Source of the DNA: Pseudomonadota bacterium
GTDB lineage: Bacteria > Myxococcota > Bradymonadia > UBA4248
Assembly: GCA_017629415.1 (NCBI GenBank)
Contig: JAGBXG010000032.1
Span: 1-6,345, forward strand
Reading direction: 5' to 3'
DNA: 6,345 bases
The number at the start of each line of letters is the position of its first letter. Position 1 is the first letter of the stretch. The position numbers and the translations under genes were made by a program. The notes under the pieces are model-generated. The model did no database searches. It saw only the letters and a program-made list of their open reading frames with translations, and was not told where the DNA came from. Shown in pieces: positions 1 through 6,275 of this stretch.

Positions 1-81
1 CACCGTCGCATTTGCATTCGCACTTGTCACCGTCGCATTTGCATTCGCACTTGTCACCGTCGCATTTGCATTCGCACTTAC
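1..81. repeat. 27-bp in-frame tandem repeat, three copies visible
   Basis: Copies at 1-27 and 28-54 are identical. The copy at 55-81 matches at 25 of 27 positions, differing only in its last two bases. The period is a multiple of three, so copy-number change would keep the frame; each unit encodes DKCECKCDG on the minus strand. The array reaches base 1 exactly at a unit boundary, so further copies may lie outside the window. Confidence 0.97.
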
Positions 82-388
82 AGGCCTCCTGCTCAACAGA
101 ATCATCGCGCTCATCTTCTTCGTCGTAAAGATCATTCAACGCTTCAATGTACTTGTCACAGCATTCAGGAAGTGAAAGCTCATCACGGCTTACGAGTTTA
201 TAAACTTTCTTACCAAGCTTACGGTAAATCTCATTCGCATTATACTCACGGACGCGTTCTTCAACAACATCCCTAACTTTTTCACCCGTGTCTTTGGCGG
301 TTTCAACAGCCGATTTGCCTAATGTCTGAGCCTTCGACAAAAATGAATTGAACATGTCCTTCATGGAATCTTTCTTACTGTCTGTCAT
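1..388 (-). CDS. Cys-rich tandem-repeat protein, unknown function, C-terminus cut off by window edge
   Basis: I do not recognise this gene. Reading from the ATG at 388, 129 residues are open to the window edge with no stop. The start is well supported: AAGGAG lies about 8 bases upstream. Residues 1-60 are charged and probably helical (KAQTLGKSAVETAKDTGEKV region), with no signal peptide or membrane segment, so a cytoplasmic location is likely. A Cys-Cys pair follows near residue 75, then an acidic stretch (YDEEDERDD). From Cys103 the chain is an alternating Cys-x-Cys-x-Cys-x-Cys array in nine-residue units DKCECKCDG: 12 cysteines in 27 residues. Such density suggests metal binding, as in metallothioneins, but no known metallothionein family is recognised. 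It lies 40 bp downstream of the lipoprotein gene on the same strand with no T-tract terminator between, so co-transcription is plausible. The true length is unknown. Confidence 0.85.
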   Translation of the reverse strand, partial: MTDSKKDSMKDMFNSFLSKAQTLGKSAVETAKDTGEKVRDVVEERVREYNANEIYRKLGKKVYKLVSRDELSLPECCDKYIEALNDLYDEEDERDDSVEQEACKCECKCDGDKCECKCDGDKCECKCDG

Positions 389-428
389 TTTCTATCTCCT
401 TACAGTTAAGCCACTCATTGTATGGCTG

Positions 429-1349
429 TTAAAATGCACAAGCCTGAGGATGTGCCTGCTGAATCGTCTCAATGGCACCTTTGTAACGCATCACTCTGAA
501 ATTATCTTCCATATTTTCTTGCTGAATGGATTCAACCTCATGCAAAGCTTCCGTCAAAACCGCACATGCATCGACAAAACGCCCATCATGATTTAAAATG
601 ACTGCAATGGCAAAATCATAATCATACGCTTTAGGCATCATCAACCTGAACTCAGCAATGCGCTGCAGCTTTTGTTCTGATGTCATCGTCGAACATTCAA
701 TCTGCCATCTGAAAAATGCCAACTGCTCTTCTGGCGGCTCAATACGCGCTCGTGGAAACTGACGACCGGCTACTGCAACCCAAAGCTTGCGATGCAATAA
801 CCGCGCATAAGGAAACATCTCAGGCTTCAATTTACCCTGGGCATCCAGAAATCCTTCTTTCTGCGCCACTTCCTTGAATGCAGTAATCTCCACATCAAGC
901 TGCTTGTCAAGCTCTGGTGAAACATCTTTACACAAATTCACCAATTCCGCACGCTTTGCAGCATCCCCTTCATAAACAGGAACCATGACCTCAAAAGCAC
1001 GAATGCTGGCCCAATAATCCGCATGAATGGAATTCTCCATCACATAATCCATCGCATCCGCATTAAATTGCTCTGTACTATCCTCCCAGCCTTCAATATT
1101 CCCTGAAGCAAGGGTGCGGTAATGGATCCAATCACAAACCACACGTACGCCAGTCGGATTCCCCATCACATCCATCGGCTTCCCAAACCACTCAGGGTAC
1201 ACGCGATCCAAAAGCGCAAACTGACCCTCCATTGACTCAAATTCAAGAGGAACAGGATTAACGCCTTTCTTGCATCCCGCGAAAGAAAGCACCAAAAAAC
1301 AAGCAAATACTAAACCAATTATACGATAAAAACGATATGAATGACGCAT
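429..1349 (-). CDS. Predicted lipoprotein of unknown function
   Basis: Encodes about 306 residues. I chose the ATG at 1349 because it places a classic export signal at the N-terminus: basic MRHSYRFYR, a hydrophobic core (IIGLVFACFLVLSF), then AGC with the candidate lipidated Cys26 followed by KKG. The lipobox is imperfect, with Phe at -3. The longer frame from 1406 begins with TTG and puts 19 extra residues before the signal. The ribosome binding site is weak (GGA about 8 bases upstream). The mature part is soluble, rich in Trp, Tyr and charged residues, with no catalytic motif I can name. The C-terminal quarter (YDFAIAVILNHDGRFVDACA and after) looks like a helical TPR-type hairpin. The protein would be anchored to a membrane outside the cytoplasm. 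The Cys-rich gene follows 40 bp downstream, and a terminator separates it from the upstream protease gene. Confidence 0.8.
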   Translation of the reverse strand: MRHSYRFYRIIGLVFACFLVLSFAGCKKGVNPVPLEFESMEGQFALLDRVYPEWFGKPMDVMGNPTGVRVVCDWIHYRTLASGNIEGWEDSTEQFNADAMDYVMENSIHADYWASIRAFEVMVPVYEGDAAKRAELVNLCKDVSPELDKQLDVEITAFKEVAQKEGFLDAQGKLKPEMFPYARLLHRKLWVAVAGRQFPRARIEPPEEQLAFFRWQIECSTMTSEQKLQRIAEFRLMMPKAYDYDFAIAVILNHDGRFVDACAVLTEALHEVESIQQENMEDNFRVMRYKGAIETIQQAHPQACAF

Positions 1350-1426
1350 GCCGAATCCATTTCTGCAAAAGAAAACACACCCGATATATTTTCGCACAAT
1401 TCCCAAATCTGAGCAATAACAACTGA

Positions 1427-1455
1427 ATCATAGTTAAGATGTGTTCAAGAAATAA
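1427..1455 (-). promoter_or_regulatory. Possible promoter for the lipoprotein gene
   Basis: On the minus strand a TATGAT hexamer (1427-1432) matches the sigma-70 -10 consensus at five of six bases. The -35 position 17 bases upstream holds only a poor TTATTT match. The site lies between the upstream terminator and the lipoprotein start, where a promoter is expected. It would give a leader of about 70 nt. Confidence 0.25.
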
Positions 1456-1458
1456 CAT

Positions 1459-1486
1459 AAAAAAAGGCAAGACATCATGCCTTGCC
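1459..1486 (-). terminator. Intrinsic terminator after the M50 protease gene
   Basis: Read on the minus strand, GGCAAG (1486-1481) and CTTGCC (1471-1466) form a six-pair stem with a nine-base loop. Seven T residues (1465-1459) follow at once. It lies about 40 bp past the protease stop codon, and it separates that gene from the lipoprotein gene. Confidence 0.8.
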
Positions 1487-1528
1487 CTGAACCACATATA
1501 TACCGCATACTGATTATACATAACTGCA

Positions 1529-2479
1529 TCAATCCAACATGGCCTTGCAACGCTCTATAGCTTGCCGCACAGCATCCGACTCACGCGCATGCGCCGAATG
1601 ATTTAATGCTTCCTCATATTTGCCAAGATTAGTACAAGCTATCGTCAATAATTCATATGCACGCTCTGTCTGATCTGCGTCTTCAGCCACCTTCTTCATC
1701 CGATGACCATAAATTTCAAGTGATTTCCAATCATGCTCACGCGCTGCCGTGCGTCCCTTTTCATAAAGCGCTTCCGCCTGAATCCCAACCAAACGCTTGG
1801 GTTCTGAATGACCGCTCAAACTGCGATAAGCCTCACGAATCCCCCCTAAATTCATCATCAAAAAATAAGCTGCAATAAAAATCATCCACATCTGATGATG
1901 AACAACAAAGTATACCAGCATCAGACCTGCCAAAATCACACTGATAACAGATCCTGTAAACTCCGCCTTAGGCTCAGACATAAATTTACGCAAAATATGC
2001 CCCATCAATTTGCCACCATCCATCGGACGACACGGCAAAAGATTAAATATGCTCCAAACAAGATTGATCCACATCATGTTCAGCACAAATGCATTCAAAT
2101 ACGGAAATTGTCCCCAAATAAAATCAAAACCCAAAACTGAGAATAAAATCTGTATCAAAAAAAACAAGCCACCGACAACCAGACCTGCTGCCGGACCCGC
2201 AAAGGTAATCTTAAACTCTTGCTTGGAATTCAATGCCGGTGAATGTACCGTTATGCCACCAAAACCGTGAAACATAATAGCTGGTCTCAATCCATAACGT
2301 TGAGCCACCAAAGCATGACCCAACTCATGAATCAGAATGCTGATAAATACACAAACACCAAAAATAATCATTTGAAAAACATCCCCCATCCCCATACTCA
2401 AAATAAACACAAGTATGAGAAATATCGGATTCAAACCCACAGGAATGCCCTTAATGGTAAATAAATGTATGCCTTTCAT
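1529..2479 (-). CDS. M50/S2P-family membrane zinc metalloprotease with TPR-like C-terminus
   Basis: Encodes about 316 residues. Site-2 proteases cut transmembrane helices within the membrane, often to release a regulator. The family signature is complete: the zinc-binding HELGH at residues 51-55, an AGPAAG glycine-rich segment near 94-99, and NLLPCRPMDGG at 146-156, whose Asp154 is the third zinc ligand. About six hydrophobic segments occur (roughly 17-33, 37-53, 94-117, 128-149, 176-193, 196-212). There is no PDZ or CBS domain. Residues from about 217 are soluble and helical, with a TPR-like stretch (AYELLTIACTNLGKYEEAL). The N-terminus (FTIKGIPVGLNPIF) fits the SpoIVFB-like M50B branch. The start is uncertain: ATG 2479 has no ribosome binding site, while the frame extends to a TTG at 2521 preceded by GGGGG. 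I kept the ATG because family members start close to the GIPV motif. The substrate is unknown. Confidence 0.88.
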   Translation of the reverse strand: MKGIHLFTIKGIPVGLNPIFLILVFILSMGMGDVFQMIIFGVCVFISILIHELGHALVAQRYGLRPAIMFHGFGGITVHSPALNSKQEFKITFAGPAAGLVVGGLFFLIQILFSVLGFDFIWGQFPYLNAFVLNMMWINLVWSIFNLLPCRPMDGGKLMGHILRKFMSEPKAEFTGSVISVILAGLMLVYFVVHHQMWMIFIAAYFLMMNLGGIREAYRSLSGHSEPKRLVGIQAEALYEKGRTAAREHDWKSLEIYGHRMKKVAEDADQTERAYELLTIACTNLGKYEEALNHSAHARESDAVRQAIERCKAMLD

Positions 2480-2543
2480 AAAACACAAAAACCATGACAA
2501 ATGGCACAAAAAAACAGACAAATTCCCCCGCTTTCACAAAAAC

Positions 2544-2577
2544 AAAAAAAGCGCCCGAGGATTTCCCCGAACGCCTT
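2544..2577 (-). terminator. Intrinsic terminator of the rpsF-rplI operon
   Basis: On the minus strand GCGTTCGGGG (2574-2565) pairs fully with CCTCGGGCGC (2560-2551) around an AAAT loop: ten pairs, three of them G-T type wobbles. A run of seven T residues follows (2550-2544), then further T-rich sequence. It starts about 25 bp after the rplI stop. Confidence 0.9.
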
Positions 2578-2601
2578 CTAAAACTTCAGAACATGCTGAA
2601 A

Positions 2602-3054
2602 TTATTCCGCATCAGAAACAACGGAAACTTTCACTGTCGCAACGACATCATGAACAAGCTTGATTTCGACTTCGTGATCGCCAAGTTCACGAATCGGCTG
2701 AACAAGATCGATTTTACGCTTGTCAACTTCATGACCCAACGCAGCAAGAGCATCAGCAACGTCACGGTTCGTAACAGAACCGTGAATGCGGCTTTCGCCA
2801 GCCACTGCAGCACGTTTCAATGTCACCTGAACACCATTGAGCTTCGCCTGAAGTGCTTCGGCTTCTTTGCGAACTTTAGCCAATTTGTGTTCGATCATCG
2901 CTTTCTGATGAGCAAATGCCTTGGCCTTGTCTTCTGTTGCAAGTTCTGCAAGACCCTGGGGAATCAAATAGTTGCGACCATAACCATCAGCAACCTTGAC
3001 AATATCACCCATGTTACCAAGGTGGGCAACGTCTTCTTTAAGAATTACTCGCAT
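2602..3054 (-). CDS. rplI: 50S ribosomal protein bL9
   Basis: Encodes 150 residues, a typical bL9 length. bL9 binds 23S rRNA at the base of the L1 stalk and helps keep reading frame. The N-terminal domain carries the family signature, G13..G16..V19..GYGRNYL (24-30)..G34, with MRVILKEDV at the start. A Lys/Glu/Ala-rich connecting helix spans about 41-75. The C-terminal domain contains the conserved HGSVTNRDVADAL (91-103). The ATG is preceded by AGGAGG at ideal spacing; the Shine-Dalgarno directly abuts the rpsF stop codon (TAAGGAGG), so the two genes are tightly coupled with a 12-bp gap. A strong terminator follows. Unusually, rpsR is not between rpsF and rplI. Confidence 0.98.
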   Translation of the reverse strand: MRVILKEDVAHLGNMGDIVKVADGYGRNYLIPQGLAELATEDKAKAFAHQKAMIEHKLAKVRKEAEALQAKLNGVQVTLKRAAVAGESRIHGSVTNRDVADALAALGHEVDKRKIDLVQPIRELGDHEVEIKLVHDVVATVKVSVVSDAE

Positions 3055-3066
3055 GGGGGTTCCTCC

Positions 3067-3510
3067 TTATTCGTCGTCCACAAGTTCATCAAGATCATCA
3101 TCGTCAATGTCAACACTGCTGTAATCAGCCGTGTCTTTCGGAGCACAGCTGCCTTCATTCACAGCTTCAGCCTTGCGCTTCTCAACATCAACATCATCAC
3201 CCAGCTTCACCGTCATGTACTTAATGACAGGCTCAAGGATGCGAAGATTACGTTCAATCTCAGCTACCATATCATTATAGCCAAGATAACGAAGATAAAA
3301 ATAAATACCGTAAGCACTCTTCTGGATTTTATAAGCAAGCTTACGTTTACCCCACTCTTCCTGCATCAGGATGTGGCCGTCAAGCTTCTCAATAATACCG
3401 GTCATACGGTTGAGAACTTTGTTGCGATCTTCGTCAAGAACGTCTGAACGAAGAATGAACACTGTCTCGTACTCTCTCACTGTTTTGGGATGATTTACAA
3501 GATAAGCCAT
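3067..3510 (-). CDS. rpsF: 30S ribosomal protein bS6
   Basis: Encodes 147 residues; family members are often 95-135, so this one is long. bS6 pairs with bS18 on the central domain of 16S rRNA. Core signatures are clear: YETVFILRSD (14-23), EEWGKRKLAYKI (51-62) and AEIERNLRILEPVIKYMTVKL (83-103). The first 12 residues are a short extension (AYLVNHPKTVRE) and residues 104-147 form an added tail ending in a strongly acidic run (DIDDDDLDELVDDE). I chose ATG 3510 because GGGAG lies about 7 bases upstream; the open frame continues to 3603 but that part is the leader and promoter. It is the first gene of the operon with rplI. Confidence 0.97.
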   Translation of the reverse strand: MAYLVNHPKTVREYETVFILRSDVLDEDRNKVLNRMTGIIEKLDGHILMQEEWGKRKLAYKIQKSAYGIYFYLRYLGYNDMVAEIERNLRILEPVIKYMTVKLGDDVDVEKRKAEAVNEGSCAPKDTADYSSVDIDDDDLDELVDDE

Positions 3511-3534
3511 TACGCTCTCCCTATGGTACTGATT

Positions 3535-3580
3535 CGGCTTCCAAATATAACCCAAATTCACCCTGAATCTGGCATGGAAG
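3535..3580 (-). promoter_or_regulatory. Structured rpsF leader, candidate S6:S18 autoregulatory element
   Basis: In the minus-strand leader, CTTCCA (3580-3575) can pair with TGGAAG (3543-3538), enclosing a smaller ATTCA/TGAAT hairpin with a GGG loop. A CCG triplet (3537-3535) follows the stem directly. Known S6:S18-binding leaders upstream of rpsF carry an essential CCG beside a hairpin, so position and content fit. I matched this from memory of the motif, not by covariance. The following GAATC could also pair with the inner GATTC, giving an alternative fold. Confidence 0.35.
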
Positions 3581-3594
3581 CAAGGAGCGCGCGG

Positions 3595-3633
3595 CTTATA
3601 CACATCACTTAGAATGCCCGCAAGATTTTTTTT
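3595..3633 (-). promoter_or_regulatory. Sigma-70-type promoter of the rpsF-rplI operon
   Basis: On the minus strand: -35 TTGCGG (3623-3618), exactly 17 bases of spacer, and -10 TATAAG (3600-3595, five of six consensus). Eight A residues (3633-3626) sit just upstream of the -35, resembling an UP element. The bases after the -10 are CCGCGCGC, a GC-rich discriminator typical of growth-rate and ppGpp-controlled promoters. Transcription would start near 3588, giving a leader of about 78 nt. Confidence 0.65.
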
Positions 3634-3772
3634 ACACGTTTAAACATTTATCAGTAACTGTTAAGTTATTATACTCATTTTCATTTGTAACAGACTGTAT
3701 CAAGCTCGGTTTTCATAAATAAACTTTAACATTCATAAAAATGACGCTTTTTTATTCTAAATCGCGCTTTTT
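3634..3772. other. AT-rich divergent intergenic spacer, no gene seen
   Basis: This lies between the divergent rpsF and recD2 promoters. It is AT-rich and holds short repeats only: a CATAAA pair (3713-3718 and 3734-3739) and two CGCTTTTTT copies (around 3745 and 3765). A TAACTGTTA odd palindrome sits near 3655-3663. No open frame with a ribosome binding site, RNA gene or convincing terminator was found. Confidence 0.5.
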
Positions 3773-3812
3773 TTGACTCACTTGGCACTTTTGCAATATT
3801 TTGGCTTATATT
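3773..3812 (+). promoter_or_regulatory. Candidate promoter region for recD2
   Basis: Two overlapping possibilities exist: TTGACT (3773-3778) with AATATT 16 bases on (3795-3800), or TTGGCA (3782-3787) with TTATAT 18 bases on (3806-3811). Neither is perfect, and I cannot choose between them. The recD2 start lies 60-70 bases downstream. Confidence 0.35.
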
Positions 3813-3872
3813 ACTCAATGGAATTGCTATGGTGCAAACACATTAATCCCCAAATAGCCTCATCATTATATT

Positions 3873-6089
3873 ATGACTGCCACATTACCTTCGTTCGAAA
3901 GACGGATCGGAGAATCCGCTCAAACCACCGCACGCATCACTCGCGTCAAATTTGCAAACCATGAAAATGGATACGCCATACTCGAAGCCGTCACCAGAAA
4001 ACGCATCAACTTCGTCATGGTCGGAACACTGGCTATGTTCAAAGTCGATGACGAGGTCCGCGTTAAAGGCACTTGGGTTGATTCCAAATACGGTATACAA
4101 CTCAAAGTCGAATCCTGTGAAATCGCTCTCCCTACCTCCGGCGTCGGACTCGCCAGATTTCTCTCCTCACAAATCACAGGCATCGGCATGCGAATGGCCG
4201 AACGAATCATCGAAAAATTCGGTGACGACACCATCCGAATCTTTGATAACGAACCCGAAAAACTCCTCGAAATCAAAGGTATATCACCCAAAAAACTCGA
4301 ACTCATCAAACAAGAATGGCTCGATAAACAAGGCTCAAGACAAATCTTTGTATACCTACAAGGACACGGACTCTCCTTCGACCTCTCCGCAAAACTCATC
4401 AATATCTACGGAAACAAAATCATTCCTATCCTCACACAACAACCCTATCTCCTCGCAAAAGAAGTCAACGGCATCGGATTCAAACGCGCCGATCAAATCG
4501 CCATGCAAATGGGCATCGCTCAAGATGCTCCCATGCGCATAGAGGCCGGCATAGACTACGCACTCTATGACGCTGAAAATACCGAAGGACATTGCTACCT
4601 GCCTAAACCCATCCTTATCGACGCCGCAGCTAAACTCCTGCAAATACCTCCGGCCGCCATCGAACCCCATATACAGGCCCTCATCGAACGCAGAAACATC
4701 AGAACCGAAAAAGACGATAACGGAGAAACCATCATCTACCGAAAATTCATGTGGCATCTCGAAAACAACGTCGCCACTGAAATCGTACGCATGGTCAACA
4801 CATCAAGCCACAATGCCCCCAATGATGACGACTTCTGCCTCGTCAAAAAAATTGAAACAAAACTTGGCATTGAACTCGCCGACACACAACGTGAAGCCGT
4901 TCTCACCACATTCTATGAAAAATTCATGGTCATCACAGGCGGACCAGGAACTGGAAAAACAACACTCGTCAAAGTTATCGTCGCAGCCGCTCAAGAAATG
5001 GACATCGAAATTTTCCTGGCTGCCCCCACAGGACGCGCCGCCAAACGACTCAATGAAACAACCGGACATGATGCCAAAACCATTCACAGACTTCTCGAAT
5101 ACACCTACTTCGAAGATTCACACGGCGCTTTCACCAGAAACGACGAAAATCAACTCCCACCAGGCATCTATATCATCGACGAAGCCTCAATGATCGACCT
5201 CAACCTGATGCGCTCACTCCTCAGAGCTATGCCCGATCAGGCTCGAGTCATATTCGTCGGCGACGTCGATCAACTCCCAAGCGTCGGTACAGGAACCGTC
5301 CTCAAAGATCTTATCGCTTCAAAATGCCTGCCCGTCATCAGACTTAAAACCGTATTCAGACAAGCCGAACAAAGCCTCATCGTACAAAATGCGCACCGCA
5401 TTAACGATGGACTCTACCCTATCATCCCATCACGAGAACAAATGGGCGACATCAAGTGCGAATTCTTCTTTTTCAATGCACCAACTCCCGAACAAGCAGA
5501 AAGAATGATTCAACAACTTGTCGTCGAAAAACTCCCTAAAAGATTCAACCTCAATCCCATGACCGACATCCAGGTCCTATGCCCCATGCGCATGAACATC
5601 GGCGGCGTCGAACATGTCAATAACCTCCTGCAGGCTCACCTCAATCCCAACGGACACCCGCTCGAAAAGTGTTTCCAGGGATTCCGCGTCGGTGATCGCG
5701 TCATGCAACTCCGAAATGATTACGACAAAGAAGTCTTCAACGGCGACATCGGCACCATACTCAGTGACACCAACCGCAACACACGCATTGACTTCGACGG
5801 CAGAACTATCGAATACAAACGACAGGATCTCGAAAATCTTGCACTCGCATACGCATGCACCGTCCATAAATCCCAAGGCAGCGAATACCCTGCCGTCATC
5901 TGCGCTTTTCTCCGCTCACAAAGCTTCATGCTGCAGCGCAACCTGGTATACACTGCACTCACACGTGCAAGACGTATCGCCATCTTCATTACCGACGATT
6001 ACACACTCAAATGTGCCATTGAAAACAACCGCCCTTCAGCCAGATTCACAAGACTGGCACACAGAATTGCCCAAATTCTTCATCCGTAA
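3873..6089 (+). CDS. recD2: RecD2-like superfamily 1B 5'-3' DNA helicase
   Basis: Encodes 738 residues, the usual length for RecD2 (the RecD form working without RecBC). The N-terminus has an OB-like strand region (ARITRVKFANHENGYAILEA) and helix-hairpin-helix motifs (ITGIGMRMAERI; LLEIKGISPKKLELI; VNGIGFKRADQI). The helicase core is complete: Walker A GGPGTGKTT (356-364), APTGRAAKRL after it, DEAS (436-439), GDVDQLPSVG (463-472), FRQA (495-498), VHKSQGSE (664-671) and YTALTRAR (693-700). An SH3-like insert with FRVGDRVMQLRNDYDKEVFN precedes the VHKSQ motif. RecD2 proteins unwind DNA 5' to 3' and act in repair and fork maintenance. No RecB or RecC gene is present here. The ATG has no clear Shine-Dalgarno. 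The coding strand is strikingly rich in C over G. A terminator follows directly. Confidence 0.95.
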   Translation: MTATLPSFERRIGESAQTTARITRVKFANHENGYAILEAVTRKRINFVMVGTLAMFKVDDEVRVKGTWVDSKYGIQLKVESCEIALPTSGVGLARFLSSQITGIGMRMAERIIEKFGDDTIRIFDNEPEKLLEIKGISPKKLELIKQEWLDKQGSRQIFVYLQGHGLSFDLSAKLINIYGNKIIPILTQQPYLLAKEVNGIGFKRADQIAMQMGIAQDAPMRIEAGIDYALYDAENTEGHCYLPKPILIDAAAKLLQIPPAAIEPHIQALIERRNIRTEKDDNGETIIYRKFMWHLENNVATEIVRMVNTSSHNAPNDDDFCLVKKIETKLGIELADTQREAVLTTFYEKFMVITGGPGTGKTTLVKVIVAAAQEMDIEIFLAAPTGRAAKRLNETTGHDAKTIHRLLEYTYFEDSHGAFTRNDENQLPPGIYIIDEASMIDLNLMRSLLRAMPDQARVIFVGDVDQLPSVGTGTVLKDLIASKCLPVIRLKTVFRQAEQSLIVQNAHRINDGLYPIIPSREQMGDIKCEFFFFNAPTPEQAERMIQQLVVEKLPKRFNLNPMTDIQVLCPMRMNIGGVEHVNNLLQAHLNPNGHPLEKCFQGFRVGDRVMQLRNDYDKEVFNGDIGTILSDTNRNTRIDFDGRTIEYKRQDLENLALAYACTVHKSQGSEYPAVICAFLRSQSFMLQRNLVYTALTRARRIAIFITDDYTLKCAIENNRPSARFTRLAHRIAQILHP

Positions 6090-6093
6090 CATA

Positions 6094-6129
6094 CACGGAT
6101 AGGGGGCTGACGCCCCCTCGGTGCTTTTT
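6094..6129 (+). terminator. Intrinsic terminator after recD2
   Basis: AGGGGGC (6101-6107) and GCCCCCT (6112-6118) form a perfect seven-pair stem with a TGAC tetraloop. CAC (6094-6096) and GTG (6121-6123) may extend the stem across a small internal loop, placing the TTTTT run (6125-6129) close behind. It begins within 12 bp of the recD2 stop. Confidence 0.75.
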
Positions 6130-6224
6130 GCGCGGCGTATCGAGCCGCCGTTTGAACAAACGGCGGCGAAATAGTCGCGCTGCAAGGCGTATGGCGGCCA
6201 TTCGGCCGACATAGCCCGCGCAAA
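6127..6224. repeat. ~100-nt multi-branched palindromic element
   Basis: Outer arms TTTGCGCGG (6127-6135) and CCGCGCAAA (6216-6224) are perfect reverse complements. Inside are two more hairpins. The first is GCCGCCGTTT (6144-6153) with AAACGGCGGC (6158-6167), ten perfect pairs around GAAC. The second is ATGGCGGCC (6191-6199) with GGCCGACAT (6204-6212), eight of nine paired around ATTC. The layout is a closed three-way junction, usable as RNA or as a DNA cruciform. It is more GC-rich than the flanking gene and carries no credible coding frame. It could be a REP/BIME-like or MITE-like intergenic repeat, or a structured RNA; the window holds only one copy. Confidence 0.6.
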
Positions 6225-6242
6225 TACGCACCTCCCCCCCCC

Positions 6243-6273
6243 AAAAGCCGCTATCTGCGATACGCGGCTTTTT
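6243..6273 (+). terminator. First of two tandem hairpins, probably a bidirectional terminator
   Basis: AAAAGCCGC (6243-6251) pairs perfectly with GCGGCTTTT (6264-6272). Inside, TATC (6252-6255) and GATA (6259-6262) pair around TGC, leaving one bulged C. A-run and T-run flanks would give U-tracts in both directions. It follows a run of nine C residues (6234-6242). Confidence 0.55.
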
Positions 6274-6275
6274 AA

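Noticed and set aside
1..81. Repeat array as a possible CRISPR
   Set aside because: The units abut with no spacers, keep the reading frame and encode a repeated peptide.
406..431. Hairpin AGCCA/TGGCT between the lipoprotein and Cys-rich genes
   Set aside because: The stem is short and no T run follows on the minus strand, so it is not called a terminator.
1350..1406. N-terminal extension of the lipoprotein gene from a TTG start
   Set aside because: It would place 19 residues before a well-formed signal peptide, and the TTG has no ribosome binding site.
2494..3447. Long plus-strand open frame of 317 codons opposite rplI and rpsF
   Set aside because: It is antisense to two clearly recognised ribosomal protein genes, shows no domain of its own, and has a low-complexity composition typical of a shadow frame.
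3511..3603. 31-codon extension of rpsF
   Set aside because: ATG 3510 has a good Shine-Dalgarno and matches the family; the upstream part coincides with the leader and reaches the -10 element.
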